Of a stretch of 64,000 nucleotides of DNA, positions 1 through 14,336 are shown one piece after another. The stretch's first letter is position 1; each line of letters opens with the position of its first letter. The position numbers were made by a program, and so were the translations under genes. The stretch is taken from NCBI GenBank assembly GCA_009741485.1, contig CM019214.1, positions 21,784,267 to 21,848,266 on the forward strand. The letters are read 5' to 3'. This stretch comes from Malurus cyaneus samueli (Eukaryota; Chordata; Aves; Passeriformes; Maluridae). The notes under the pieces were generated by a model, which worked only from the letters and a program-made list of their open reading frames with translations, ran no database searches and was not told where the DNA came from.

Positions 1-2564
1 TTTTCTTATTCATATAGGTTCAAATTATTTTTAAAATGTGAAAGTTTCAATGATACTTTAGATATATATAAATATATGTGATAATAAAGCACAGAGTCAA
101 GATGTCTGTAGACCTTTAAGTATAGCAGCAATACAGACCATGCAGAACGGAAAAAAATTCCCACATTACAATAATGATGGATTATTACAGGTCAAAAAGT
201 ATAACTAATCAGTGTCTATTTCCTTATTAGTATTTAAATTAGCTAATAAATGCATTGCTTGAAATTCACTTTTAGACCTTACATCTGTTGAACATAAGTC
301 TATGTATTTCTAATATAAATCTTAATTTTTAGCCTGCTTAAAATGCTAAAATATGAGAAATGGTCATGCAATTTTAGGAGGGTCCATTGCATTTGCATTT
401 TGCGTGACAGCTGTGATAACTTTCTGGGTAAATTTACATCTTCATTCTGCACACATCTAAGATGCCATTTCACACATACAACTAAGATGCATAATGAAAA
501 AGACATTGTCTCATTTTCTAGTTTGAGGTCTCTCATGTTTTCTTTCGAATTATGAAAGGGATTTCTTTAGGTGTGACCTTGGCAAACTGTAGAGACAACT
601 GTTCCAATTTTGAATGAGACTGTCAGGTGAAGTTAAGGCTTCAGCTATTTGATCATTCCAATATATGCTGATTGTGATTGAATAAATGTGGAGTGATAAA
701 AGAAACTCTTCTCTAGGTCTTCAAAAGTTTAAACATTTATTAATGTAAGACTAAGTAACTGAATATGTATATAGTCCTAGGTCTAAATGCATAATGACAT
801 TATTTTGCCGGATTAAAGTATGAAGAATTATGAAGAATTTAAAGCAGGGCAAATAATTTAACCCCCCATTTTAATCGTTTGCACTTTTCTGAAAACTTCA
901 AAGTATTTGCCAGTTGTTTGTTTCATTTTTATAACTTTTATTAAGTAAAATTCAAACTGTGGTTAAATTGGCTGAGATTAGAGCATAGGCATTTATGGTC
1001 TTTCAGCAGCCAAATTTTTCTATCTTTGCTGAATCTGGAAGCAGGTGTTAAACATTTGCTATAAATTACATACAAAAAAGTTAAGAGGAGTTTTATCAAG
1101 ATTGAATTTTTATTCCTCATGAAATCTTAATAAATTTAATTTCCTGGTTTTCTGATTTTAATTGTGTAAATCTAATCTAACATGAAAGTAGGTGTGCATT
1201 AACTCACCCCCAATACACAAGACACCTTTTCTTTCTTCTTGGCATGAGGATCACCATGCACACTTTTTAATTCACCTACTTCTTTAACTGCATTTGAAAA
1301 GCTCAGTAGCTTTTGTGCCTAAGTGCTACTAGACAGTCAAAGCCTATTGTGAAATTACTATCTCCAAAACATGATACCTCTTATTGAATCTCTGTACAGA
1401 CACTCCACTCTGTCTTCTCTAGACAACATTCAGAATTTAGGGAAAAAAAATCCAAACACATAAATTGAGAGCCACAAATTATGATTTGGCTTTTTCATTC
1501 CCAGGTATATGCATGTGTATTAAATACGACAAATACATGCTGACTTAAACTACAGAGTATCTTTTCTGAAGGGAAGGGAAATAACTTTTCAGGTGACCCT
1601 CATTAATTATAGATTACTAGCTCAGAAAGATTATTCAGTATCATATGAAAGGGCACTTTGATTCCTTAATCCATCTAAGTGCTCTTGAAAAAGTACTCAC
1701 AGCCTATTCAGAAAGAGTTTTTGTTGAAGTTTCAGAGTAATATTCAGTAGCACAGANTTTTGAACCTATAAAATCAAATTTAAGAAGTTGTATATAAATA
1801 GACGTCTTTGAACAGGAAAGGTTGGGATCTTCACATTTCACATTAATAACTCTGTGACAGACTGGTGCTTCAGTATCACATGCAGAGAGAAGTAAGTACA
1901 ATCCAGCAAACGGATTTCTGCTCTAGAAGGTGCCAGAAAAGTATGGCTGGGTACACACAGGAACTATCTCTACTGTTATCAAGATTCAACAAGTAAATAT
2001 GGAAACAGTAGGAAAGAGCATTTGCAAGCATTTTCTGACACTGTATTTAGTATAATGGTGCCTTCTATTACAATTATTTTCTACTCTTTTGCTACGTTTA
2101 TTCCTAAAGTTAATATAGAACAAGGGAAGAAATTAAATGTCTCATCAAAAACCAGTTTACATTCTGAGAGGTAAATGTGATATTATTGTCTAGTATTTTT
2201 TGCCAAGAAATTCCTCGAAGTTCTCTTTAACTAGGCCATCTATTTTTTATGAGCAGCACCCGGGGGTTATTGCACAAGTAGATTGCCAAACTATAGCAGA
2301 ATCACACAAAAGTTGGACTGAGAAATTTGCTATATGGAGCTTGACTACCTCGGCTCTAAATAGGCAAGAATATTTAGGATATGTCCCATAGAGAGGTTTT
2401 AGGCTTTTTTTTTTTTTTTAAGAACAACTTCGAATTTTGTGCCTTATTAAAAAAAATACTAATAAAAGAAACCATAGCAGCAATTTGTTCACAACATCCT
2501 GCTAAGATTTTCAAACCTTGTTCTGTAGGATGTGCTGGCTATATTATGTCTCACTCTGTCCTGA

Positions 2565-3186
2565 CATTGGTTTGGGAGGGGCCTTCAAAAAATCAGACAG
2601 TCCAAGTTCCCTGTCATAAGAAGGGACATCTGTCAATAGGTCACTCAGAATCTGGCTTTGAACACTTCCAATGATGCAGTATCAACAGCCTTTTTAGGCA
2701 ACCTGTTCCAGTGTCTGACCATCCTCATCATCTAAAACTTCTTCCCAATGTCCAATCTAAATCTACCCTTTTGCTGTTTAAATCTTTTGTCCCTTGTCCT
2801 GTCACTACAAGTGCTGCTAACAAGTCTTTCTCCTGTCTTTCTTATAATTTATTCCCTTTATATATTGAAAGGCTGCAATAAGGTCTCCCTAGAGCCTTCT
2901 CTTTCCAGGTTGAACAAGACTAGCTCTCTCAGTCTGTCTTCACAGGACAGGTGCTCCAGCCCTCTCATGATCTTCACACACATCCTCTGGGCCAGCCCTA
3001 CGAGGCCCACACCTCTCCTGTGCTGGGGACCCCAAAGCTGGATGCAGCACTCCTGGGATTTACCAAGTGCAGAGTAGTGGGGCAGACTGATCACCTGTAA
3101 CCTGCTGGCCACACCGCTTTAGATGCACCTGGGACATGGTTGGCTTTCTGGGCTGCAAATTCACACTGTTGGCTCATGTTCCATTT
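2565..3186 (-). mobile_element. CR1 LINE 3' fragment
   Basis: Read on the plus strand this is the reverse complement of an avian CR1 3' end: tttgggaggggccttc, cctgttccagtgtctgacca, a pyrimidine-rich CR1 core, then ggttggctttctgggctgca. The element therefore runs on the minus strand. It is truncated, as most CR1 copies are, and moderately diverged. Open frames over it are not host genes. Confidence 0.9.
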
Positions 3187-6100
3187 TTCATTTGTCACAT
3201 TGAAAGGATATATTATACGTGTTTGAATTATAGACAAATAAAAAAGTATTAATTTATTACTTGCTTAATGCATGTTCTGTGATTTTGTGATGTCAAAATC
3301 AACTGAACCCTGGATTAGAAGCACTTTGCTACCTGTATACATTGAAATACTGTGCACTGGCTATACTTTTCACATTACCATACCTAGTATCTTCCTTATC
3401 TTTACTAGAAATACTGAGGCATCCTGAGCTATTAATTTATTACAAACATCTGACATGAAGTTATCACTGGATTCAAAGGAAGACAAAATTCATACTGCTT
3501 TTCTGTGCTAGGCCATTCGTTAAGATTAAAGTGTTGTTACATTTGTATTATTTCTTGTTGCCAGCTTTGTTTTTAAATTCTAGTATGATTCAGAAATGAA
3601 AGTAAATTCAATTTCTAACCCCCAACTATCTCATCCACTGAAATACAAGAGCCTAAAGAGCCAAAATCCTTTGTCCTCGTAAGAGAGAAATAGCAACAGT
3701 ACTATAAAACCATGTCAACAGCAGGACCTAAGTTAATCACACTTAATTGTAGGCGAAATAAGTGTGACATTATAGATGAGTCCATCCAGTAGTTTGCTAA
3801 AAGGGCACTTGCTGAAAAAGGAAGATTCTTCTCCTCTTCTCCGCTTTCTCCTTCCTTCTACTTTCTCTGGAAGCTGGCTAGGAGATAGGAGATAAGGGAG
3901 AGAAGGATGCTCTGCCTCCCCTCTTGTGGTATCATAAGATCCACTGAAGCTGTGGAATATAACTTCATGCTGGTCTAAGGCAAGAATTTGATTATTCTGG
4001 AGATTTTCTTTCCTCATCCCAAGCAAGCAACTCAGCCCTTAGGGGTCAGGTGTTCTTTTGGATATTGAGCTCCCTACTATAACATAAAATCAGTTCAGTG
4101 TTCTCAGGGTTACTGCAATGTGCTCTTCATGAGAAAATGTTATAAAGAAAGTTTCATGGGTAGAGAGAGTGAATGATTTAAAAATAGAAGTGTGTATACA
4201 AAACCAAGCCAAAAGAAAGCATAAACAAAAAGAAAGCATTCAAATTAGTAAAAAATACCCAGAATACAGTAAATGAAACATACAACCTTCACCCGACAAA
4301 CATCAGTATTAAAAAGAATTATAGGAAAGAAAAATAAAGATTCACTATCAGTTTTTCCTAAACAGCACCCTAAATTGAAATATAAATGCATTTTTTTACA
4401 ACCAAATGGTATGGGAAAAAACTGCAGAGTAAAATTACCACTTTAACAGCATGCCTTTCACTAATCACTGCACCCTTACTGTTTTCTCTAGCCTTAAAAA
4501 ATTCATTATTTATCTCATTATTCTATTTCATTATCATACAGAAAGCAATAAAAAGCTTTCTTTGATACAATATAGAGAACTGGGTTTTTTAGAAACATAA
4601 GGATCTTTAGTAGTATTACGACCCTACCTATGACATAGTGTGGTTATTTTAGCAGTCAAATGTACCATTGAAAAATGACCAGCCAGAGTCAATAAAAAAG
4701 GCAGTTCTACCAACCTCATCAATAAGAGCTTATTACCACCTGGATTTTGAGCCTTGTGATTCAGCAGTGTGAAATTTCTGCATGGAAATTTACTAACAGA
4801 AACCAGTCTGTTGATGAACAACACAGAATCAATACTGTCATAAGCTTTATTGCATGATTACTGCTTTCACTCAGAATTAGTTCACCTTTTTTTAAGCAGC
4901 AGTCTCAAAACAATTAACAGATTTCAAAAGAAGCATGAAAAAGTTTCATGCTTTTCTTTAAAAACATCATGGATTATTTTAAAAGAATCTTTAGTATTCT
5001 CAGTATTATCACTGAAACTGAAATGCATATGATCAGTTTTAGGGTTTTTTCTATATCTAATTCATACGCAGCCAGCTATGAAAAAATGGTGAAAGGCTGG
5101 AAGACATTCCCTGAGTCATCACAGAAACTGTTCGTATCATCATGGTTCATATGTTGGCAAAGATATTTAATTAGCCTTTAAAAATACCACTTAATCCCCA
5201 GGACCAGAAGAAAACATGAGTTCCCGAATCCAGGTGCACATTCTCACCGTTTCCCATTTCCAGCCTCCAACATGGATCAAGACCGTGAAAAAAGAAATTA
5301 CTTATCTTTCCCCCTCCCCAAACCCCATGCCAGCTGAATTAAAGACCTTAATGCTTTACTACAGATCCAGATCTGGATTAGTGGGTGACTAGCAACAGTT
5401 ATATCTCAGTAGGTAAAACTGAACATCATCTCTGTGTCTCAGTTTTTCTTCTGGGAAACAGATTAATGAGACTCCCCTACCTTACAAAGACTTTGTGAAA
5501 ATGCTTATTTGCAAATCTGTTCTACACTGTAGCAAAGTACTGACACAGAAGAGATGAGAGATGTCAAAGAATCTGTCTTGAAACCAGAACTTCAATAGAA
5601 CATGTTAAATAAAACATGAGAATTCATATTTAACAATGAGGAATACACCTACTGTTGAGAAGCTGCTCATTAAGAAGTCACTCTGTGATGAGGAGACAGG
5701 ATTCCAAGGGGAAAAGAAATGGCATGTAAACATATGCTAAAAAACTGTACCATAAGACACAAGCACAGGAAGATTGATTTTTTTCTGTCTTTGAGTACTT
5801 GACTTCATAGACTTAAAATGTTCGCTTATGCCTCTGCATGTTTGTATAATTTATGGGCTGTATCAGCTACATTAAGGTACTGGGTAATCCACTACAAAAC
5901 CGTTAAGGTACAAGGAAGAGGCGTGGATGAGAAGGTGTAAACATCCAGATTAAAAATCCTTGATATTTTCAGTTTCTCTGTTCCTTAGTTTCATGCCTAG
6001 ACTTCTTTCATAGAGATGTAACTACTGCTAGCAACGTCCTTACCCTACTAGCTTAAGTCATATTCTTTATAAAACCTTGATTATAAGCTCTATAAATACC

Positions 6101-9100
6101 TACACAGATATTTAGTGTCCAACTATTGAAGAAAAAGGATGGCAAAAATAATGTCCTTAATTCAGGGCCAAAGGTTAAAGGTTGACAGCAGTGACACTTT
6201 CACCAAACCAAGTCTATCATCCTGATCCCTTGCTCTGGATGACTTAGTAAATTCTTGTGGAGCTTTTCTAGGACAGTGCACATGTAATTTCTCTTCAAAG
6301 CTTCACAGTATCTGTGCTAAAAAGGTTGTTTTGCAAATACACTTGACAAGCAAACCTTTAGCAGCTTCCTTAAAATTGTTGTTCCAGTCTGTATTTTGGA
6401 GATTATCTACAATTTGAATAAAGTTAGCCCCATTCTGTTTCCTCATTTCAGACTTCATCTGAGTATGCACAGAAATCACTGTATTCCCACAGGTCAATTT
6501 TGGCTTAAATCTTTGCTGTGTTCTTAATCCTACTGGTAATGGTTTTCCCTGCCTACCTTAACCAAGGAGCAAAATCCAAACACACCATTTACATCTAAAA
6601 ACAAACTACAGGGACAAAGGTTAAAAAAAAGGTTGGTAGGACATTTCTTTGGAGAACTTCCTATCCTCCTTGGTTACATCCTCATTGTTTGGAGTCATCA
6701 GGATTCTCTATTTCTAGTTTATCTAAAATCAGCTTTGAGCTTTCTCTTACTATTGGAAATTAGCTTGTCTAAGAGTAATTTTTTTTCAGTGATTACAGCA
6801 TTTTGATCTAATACAATGTTAGATGTCATTTCCCTGGCTTTGTATTAGACTAAATTTGAAGAGCTTTATAACTAGCAGAAGGCCTTTAAATTCTTGAACG
6901 TTACATGAGTACATTCTTGTAAAGAAAAATGCACAACACACTATCACATCTTGTGCTGACAGTTTAACTTCTGCAACATCAGATGCAAATGAAATCTCTT
7001 CAGCAGCTGGCAGCAAATTTTGAACCACACAGCACTACTACCACAAACTGCATTACACTGAATTTTTCCATCCTGGAGTACTAAGACATTATTTGAACCT
7101 GACTGATTAAAAAGTGCTACAGAAATGGCTACTTAGGATGTGCCTCATAATCTTGTAAATAATGTTCTGAGAAAGAGCTTTGCTGTGTACAAAGGTGTGA
7201 TAGAGAAAAAGGAAGTACTCAGGGAGGATTAGGTAGATCAGGAGGCTTATCATAGTGGAAATGGGAGTCTTTCATCACTTAGTCACCTTTTAAATTTGGT
7301 CCCATTCAGTAGTGACTGAAAGTCATTGCTGCTTAGTGACATATGAAATGGGTTTGGGTTTTAGAATAGATTGTAACTGGAAAGCATCCCTATCATAATA
7401 GGCAGAACCACAAATGTCTTTAATCTGCATCCATATTGACAATTTTCCCAGATGTGACCTAAAGAGTGAATATGCTTCAAGAGCTTAACTACTGTCTTAG
7501 CTGAAGAAACAGTCTCTTAATGCAGGGATAAGAGCAGAATGGAAAGACAGAGTGGGAAAATTCTATCCCAGTCACAGAGTACCTGTATTGACTGAATGCC
7601 TTTTTCCTCAGAGGTGCTCACTGAACATCCTTTATGATAACTAAAACAGCTTAATATTAAACCTTATAGATTTTAGATGTACCAGTAAACATTCAGAAAA
7701 GCAAGGTCAAGGAATGCACCATCAGGCATCCCTTTCCAGATTTTTAATTCTGTCTTTAAGAATTCAGGCTTAGCCAACATTCTGTCACATTCACAGTAGC
7801 TGGATAAGATCAGTGCTTATCTGCTGCTTCTGATCATGTGGCATCATTCTGCTTTGCTTATCTTTCAAATCGATGTTGCCCTGCACAAATGACTACATCA
7901 GGTGAAAAGCCATGATAATCTTTGTGTACAGGATTTTTTCTTGGGAAAAAAAATAAGGATAGCACATTCATTTTTTTCTCAAAGCAATAGGAATTTACTC
8001 ATTTTTTGCTGTCATATTATTATTCATTATTATTTTGACTTTTAGTATAATTCAGAGCTCTCAGAAGATTTGTGCTACATTTTTATTTGTTCCTTTTAGA
8101 ATAGAGGTTCAAAGTATATAAACACTGCAAAGTGATACAAAAATACGAGAATGCAAAATAACAACCTCTAACAATTACATGTAAAAGAAGAAATACTGAT
8201 TTCTGATGAAATTCAGCAATACTATGCTGTTCACCAGAAAGAGTATAGTTACTGTTCAGTATTAGAATGAACATTAAAATAAGATACCAAAACCCTGAAG
8301 AAACCCCAAATACCCAACCTCTATGAATGCAAGTTCAGGTTAAATTAGCTTAAAATAAATATTAAAATTAAATTTTAATGACTTTGTAATTAAACTAAGA
8401 AGTCAATCTTAAGAGCTTGAAGGCTTGTAAGTTTAAAACATTTAAATGAGAAAAAAATTACTTCTTTTTCTCTTTGCTTTGTGAGCTTGTTAGACTGTGT
8501 TACTTTCATCAAAGCAAGAATTCTTCAGAGTCTCGTGAGCATAATTTAGTTCTATGTCTCCTAAATATATAAAAAAATTCCAAAATAACTTTTGTTTTGC
8601 TTCTGAAAGCATTCTCCCTATCTGTTAATGAAGTGGTGGTACATCGATTACTAAAACAGATAAAAATGCCACAGGGGTCATTAAAAAAGTTTACATTAAA
8701 ATGGAATGGTTTCCACTTAGACCCTTGATTCATGTCATTCCAGAGTAGAATAAAGATTAAAAGTAGAGGACATGATCAAGTTCACATACTTAAGAATATT
8801 AACTATTTAAACATGCACAAATTCATCAGATGAAAGGCATATAAGGATTTAGTGTTCATCATCTCACAATTGGGGGTATAGAGATTAGGAGCCACAGCCT
8901 AATCCTGAACATATTATTGATATAATCTCTTTTACAGCACTAGGAAATCTCATTAGGGAATAAATAAATTAAATGCTTTTCACAAAAGTCTGGAGCTGGA
9001 TTGGTGGAGCTTCTGGCCCTTCTCTTCCTCTTTGAAAGTGCTATGTGAAGATATATATTTATAGAACATTCTTGGTCATGATAACAGTGGAAACAAATAA

Positions 9101-9428
9101 AAACAGTGTGAAAAGTCATCTGACTTTCAGTTAGTCTTACTAGACTGGACCACAGCTGCCTTTCCTCGGTGAAGTATACTTCACATCTGCCTTGCTGTAT
9201 TTCAGCATAGGCCACATATTGCCCCAGAAAGTTGTGTTGCAGTGTATCACAAATGATACAAGTCAAAAATGTTCCTCACGTAAGGTTCCATTTCTTCAGA
9301 TATCTAAGGTTTTGTTACATAATTACTTTAAGTTTAAAAAAAAAAGATTATGGATCATTATTTTCTTGTAAGGAAAATCTATTTAAGAGGTCATTAGCAT
9401 CCTCAAAGTTTGTCAGTCACGATAGTAA

Positions 9429-9875
9429 TATGGAATCACAAAATGGTTTAGGTTGGAAGGGACCTTCAAAGACCATCTAGTCCAACCTCCCTGCCACAAT
9501 TAGGTCAGGTTTCCCAGGGCCCTGTACAATCTGACCCTGAACACTACCAATGATGGGGCATCCACAGCTTCTCTGGGAAAGCCAGTCCAGGGTCTCACTG
9601 CTCTCACCATAATTACTTCCCAACAGCTGACCTAAACCTGCCCTCTTTCAGTTTAAAACCATTGGCAACAAGTCCCTCTCCACCTTTATTATAGGCCCTC
9701 TTTATATACTGAAAGGAGCCCTTCCTTCCCCAGGCTAAACAATCTCAGCACTCCAACCTAAAGAACCTCTGAGCTTTCAGCTTTTCTTCAGAGGAGAATT
9801 TTTCCAGACCTCTGACCATTTCTGTGGCTCTTCTCAGGATCTGGATGCATTATTCCAGGTGAAATCACACTAAGG
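9429..9875 (-). mobile_element. CR1 LINE 3' fragment
   Basis: It begins with the CR1 3'-terminal phrase (aatcacaaaatggtttaggt, tggaagggaccttcaaagac). The conserved block follows to ctggatgcattattccaggt, so it lies on the minus strand. It carries several indels against the usual avian CR1 3' end. Confidence 0.9.
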
Positions 9876-10034
9876 AAGAGAAGAGGAAGAGAGTATCATG
9901 ATAGTACTTTGTTTCTGTTTGCTTCAGAGTTCCTTTGCTCCTCTAGACTGATTTTTAAAGGTTGTATTTGTTTTTGTTTCAAATACAATTTGACTTTAGT
10001 GAAGAGTTTTTTCTGTTTTCTCCAGCATTTCCCA

Positions 10035-10445
10035 ATGATTGATGCTGGAAGGAGATACTGGAAGTTGTCTTGCCCAAGCCCGCTGCTAAAACAGGGCCAC
10101 TTGGAGCCCTGGGCCATGCCCAGACCCCACCACCTCTATGGCAACCTGTGTTTGTGTTTGATCATTCTCAGAGCAGAAAGGTTTCCCCGGATATTTAGAG
10201 GAAACCTCCTACATTTCAGTTTGAGCCCTTGCTTTTTGCCACTGGACACCAATAAAAAGAGCCTGGGCCCATCCTCTTTGCACTCTCCCTTCAGGTATTT
10301 ATATAGGTCACTAAGATGCACTCTTTTTCTTCCTGTACTCTGCTCCAGGCTGAATAGGGCTTCAGTCCCAGCTCTCCCAGCTTTTTCTCCCAAATGCTCT
10401 AATCTCTCTTGTAACCCTTTGCTGGACATTGTTCAGTAGCTCTCC
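10035..10445 (-). mobile_element. Divergent CR1-like fragment
   Basis: It keeps CR1 hallmarks in order on the minus strand: a ctccaggctgaatagggctt block, tctcccagctttttctccca, and a tgctctaatctctcttgtaa region. The 3' part differs from the other CR1 copies here, suggesting an older subfamily. The 176-codon plus-strand ORF across it is a by-product of this element. Confidence 0.6.
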
Positions 10446-13400
10446 ATTGCTCTGGGGAGCATATCGAGCTATACTCTTCTCACAAATTCTATAAAACTTT
10501 TCAAGATATTTCAAACAAAAGTTACATGTAAGATGCTATGGGATTTATTTCCTTTCCTTTCGTCTTATTTTCTTCTAATTAACTGACATCAGATGACGGT
10601 AATATCTTCTTGTAATGTTAACTTGATCCTGACTTGAAAGATCACAGCAGAGAGGCAGTTAAGTTTTTCAGCATTCAGGGTGTTCACATAATAAAGATAT
10701 CCAGACAAGACCCCCATTTTACAGTTAGCTAGCCTGTGCCAGTCTACAATTTCTGACACTTTTTCACATCTAAGCCCTTCAGTTGTGATCATCCTAGAAA
10801 GGAAGAAGACCTGATATGCAGTTCTGCTACTGCTAACAGAACAATAAATGGCCATTTGCAAAAGCAGTGTTGGATTAGTGTGTCTTCATACAGCTTGCTT
10901 GCAAGTCTACAGGGGGCTCCAAAACCCTTTGCAGTGATCTGTTTTGGATTAAATTAGTGTAATGCAATTTACATCAAAAACAATTTCTGAACATATCCAT
11001 TTTTCTTCCTGTACTCAATCAAGAATGAAGGAATAAAAGAAGGGAAAAGAGGAAGAATAGGATGATAGCTCATTCATTGATTCATTCATCATTTCTTTTT
11101 CCATTTTTAGACTGTAAGATTATTTCATCTGCTCTCATATGAATTATAATTAATAGCATTAATAAGGTGCTTAGCCTACACTGAAAGAAAATTAATGTTA
11201 TTAGCTAGAGAATAATTCTCTAAGGCATGTCACATGCAATGACATTGCAACTGTGAATGCTTTCAACCCTGAATTCTGCTACATACACATCACCATGCAA
11301 AAGGAATAGACATACATGGTCCCAAAGCTTATCAAGAGGCTTTGTATTTTGGATTTTTGACGTGGATTGTAATCATACTCTTCAGTATTGGTTTAACAAG
11401 TCACAAACATGAAATATTCAAAGAAGCATTTTATCCATGGGTCTTCGGGGTTTTCTCTTCCTAGTATGAAGATTGCTTTACAGTTGAGTAATTGTCCAAT
11501 TCAGTATTGATTATCAATAATAAACAAATAAAATAGGATTGTTTTGTATTTAGAATTCTGAGTCTTCAGTGGACTTCTCCATCTTACGAGAAAGGCTATT
11601 GCTTTCCCTCTTGAAAATGGCACCTAAAGTCTTTCTGATTCCATCTGATTCCTCAAATGAGGAACAGTATTTCAGTTGCTTTTCATGGTTCAATTTTAAT
11701 GTATTTTTCATCTGTCAGTTCTAACTTCTACTTACAACTTTTGCTCTTTTCTACTCTTTTTTTTAAGTCATCCACAAGGGTCTTCCACAACATGTTTCAG
11801 CCAGCAAAAAATGTACTGAGCTAGAGCGGAGTTAGAACTGAGTTAGAGTTGGTATATTTTTCCTACCAAAGGTCAAAGATTTCTGATGTTGTACTATAAT
11901 GTAGTTTTCTATGCACTCATTTTTTTTCTTCTGTGCTGTGTGTCTTTATTTAGAAAGTCTTGCAGCCAATTGTTATAGCTGGGCTATTTTGTTCTTATTG
12001 CTTTTGCAAGTTACATTGATCTATGCATAAATACTAACTTCTGTCTAGTGAATGATAAAACCTCCATTTCTGAAAGTATTCACTTTTCATCTTTTCTAGA
12101 CAAGCCTTTTTAAAAAGCTTTTCTACTGTAACACCTTCAGAGGCATTTCCAAGAACATACTGGTTACTGACATCAGCAGTAGAGTGAACCTATCTACTTT
12201 TTCTGACATAGCTGATGCATTAAGACTGGAATTTTCAGCAGAGGTTAATGGAATTAAGTACTCTATTCAACTGAAAAAAAAAAAAAAGAAAAAAAAAAGC
12301 TGTATTATTCCTTCACATTCATTTGTAAATGACAGCCATAATTTTTCTTCATCATGCTAATAATGGAGGATAAAGTAGAAGAGGAATTAAAGGCATTTTC
12401 TACTTCCTGGAGCAAATATGCCATCTCTCATAAGCAAAATCTTACAAGACATAAACAAAACTGACTAACCGGACCCCAAATGAAAAAAAAAAAAAAAACC
12501 CAGATTTTAAAAAGTTAGTAAATCAGTTGCATCCACAGTTTCCTGATTAAGCTAGCTCTACTGGCCCTCTCTTTAAGGAGCAGGAAAGGACAATATGTGA
12601 GGAATATTGTGTATTTCCACCAAGTTAGTTCTAAATTCCTACAGTATCACAACTAAATTTGTATCTCTGATTTATCCCAAGCTTTTAAAATAGCATTCTG
12701 TTCTAAAGTTTGGTTTTGTTTGACATATCTCCTATGAGCCTGTGGTCATTCTGGACAAGAGCAGTGGTTTTCAATCTGTTTGCACCTCTGCATCACTAAA
12801 TAGCCTGAACCAGCAGCATGTCAGCTGCCCTACTTTCCAACTTGCTGTTTATACCCTCGAGAGGCTCTCTGGGGCAGCAAGGAAACAGCAAAATGTAACA
12901 AATGACCAATCAGGCTGGAACAAACTAAATTCTGCACAACAGAAAAAGTAAAATCAAACACAGACAGTAAAACCAGCTAATGCTCAGTAGATTGCTACAA
13001 TGTGGATATAAACAGAAATGATAACACATACATTCTTTTATCTAATGCATGTGCTAACTTGACCAAATTCCGGTGGCCACTGATAGGCATGTAAAGATTC
13101 AGGGTTGATAGAACTGGAATAAAACCTGCTCTCTCTTTACAAAACCTGATTTTAAAAAACAGTATTATTCTGTTGTCTCTTACATTGAAAACCCTTCCTA
13201 AGCACATTGCAGTTTCCTACAAAGGTTTTCCCCATTCTTGCAAATACTGCAATAAATACATTACAAATCACTAAGTATGCTATGCTGCCTTTTACCCACT
13301 TTTTCTGCAACTAGACTGCATCCAGACTTCTGGATGAAAAATATGCCAAGAAATACACATTAAACTGCACATGCTAGCATAATTTATGTATGTACCAAAG

Positions 13401-14199
13401 CTAAATATCTATTTATAGCAACTTAGCAAGGAAGCTTTCTTAAAGAAAGCCAATTTGCACAGCCTTGTACTGAGAACAGAAGTAACTTGGGGTATAAAGG
13501 AAAGAGGGTTGTAAAATCATCTTCAGCTCTTAGAGTACCGCTATTCTACAATATGATTATTTACAAATGTAAACTTTTATTTGTTTCCACAGGTGATTAT
13601 CTCTGGAATCAGAGAAACACTTGAATACATCTAAAGATACAGGAAGCCTGTTGAAAGACGTAAGGAATAGTTGCTCTCCAGCTTCAGAGATCATGGAAGG
13701 CTTTAAACGTAAAATCATTGGTTCTGACTTCATAAACTGAAGTGTACCTCACCTTAGTGATTTCAGTAACTCAGAGAACTCACTGAAGTTATTAGGAAAT
13801 TACTTTTGCCAATAGTACATACTACAGTCACTTAATTTGAAAATATTTTGATACTAATATCATATGGCCACTTTCGGCATATACTGTTTTATAAGGATAA
13901 CCTGGACAGGCCAGATGGCACCCAGAAGATCAGAGAGTTGGATTTTACTATTTTCTCTGCTAAATCCATACTGCACCTTCATAGTCAAAGAAGGGAATGG
14001 GCTTTTGTAGGACATAATAAATCTGGCAATAAAGCAAATATTGCAAACACTCAGATTATTGTGCTTTGTCGATGAAAGTAGAAAGGACAAGTATGACAGA
14101 TATACTGCACACATACAAATCGCTGGTCTGAATTTGGTGAACATGAACAAAGGTCATCATGAATCACCTCCACTGCTGCTAGAGGCACATGTAACATAC

Positions 14200-14336
14200 C
14201 TACACTCCAGTCCATTTCCTCCACTGCATCACCATATAAACCATGATTGCTCTTTCCTCTGAAATGTTCTGAAGCATATAGAGCAGTATGGACATGAAGA
14301 TAAGACAGGACAAGAAGAAATGGTGCATCAGTGTTC
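14200..14336 (-). CDS. STS: STS exon with HVHTAL active-site histidine
   Basis: The exon is 137 bp, between acceptor ggtttgtttttcag and donor GTATGT. It completes Arg and encodes [20 protein letters not shown], then [20 protein letters not shown], ending Val-Gly in phase 1. The first His-x-His carries the residue equivalent to human His290, which contacts the sulfate. [13 protein letters not shown] is nearly identical to human. This is the last STS exon I can find in the window. The C-terminal part, with the remaining metal and sulfate ligands (human Asp342, Gln343, Lys368), must lie to the left of position 1. Confidence 0.95.

Larger units (their letters stand above)
1..14199 (-). other. STS intron after the HVHTAL exon (left edge truncated)
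   Basis: The stretch is AT-rich non-coding sequence with three CR1 fragments (about 2565, 9429 and 10040) and short A runs. I looked on the minus strand for the next STS exon (expected motifs TSDQGAHVEEV, GEIHGGSNGIYK, NWEGGIRVPG) and saw none. One ambiguous base sits at 1757. Confidence 0.7.

Noticed and set aside
1704..1901. 65-codon minus-strand ORF with an ambiguous residue
   Set aside because: It spans the single N at 1757 and shows no similarity to STS or any family I know.
9909..10439. 176-codon plus-strand ORF
   Set aside because: It lies over a divergent CR1 fragment; the peptide shows no host domain.
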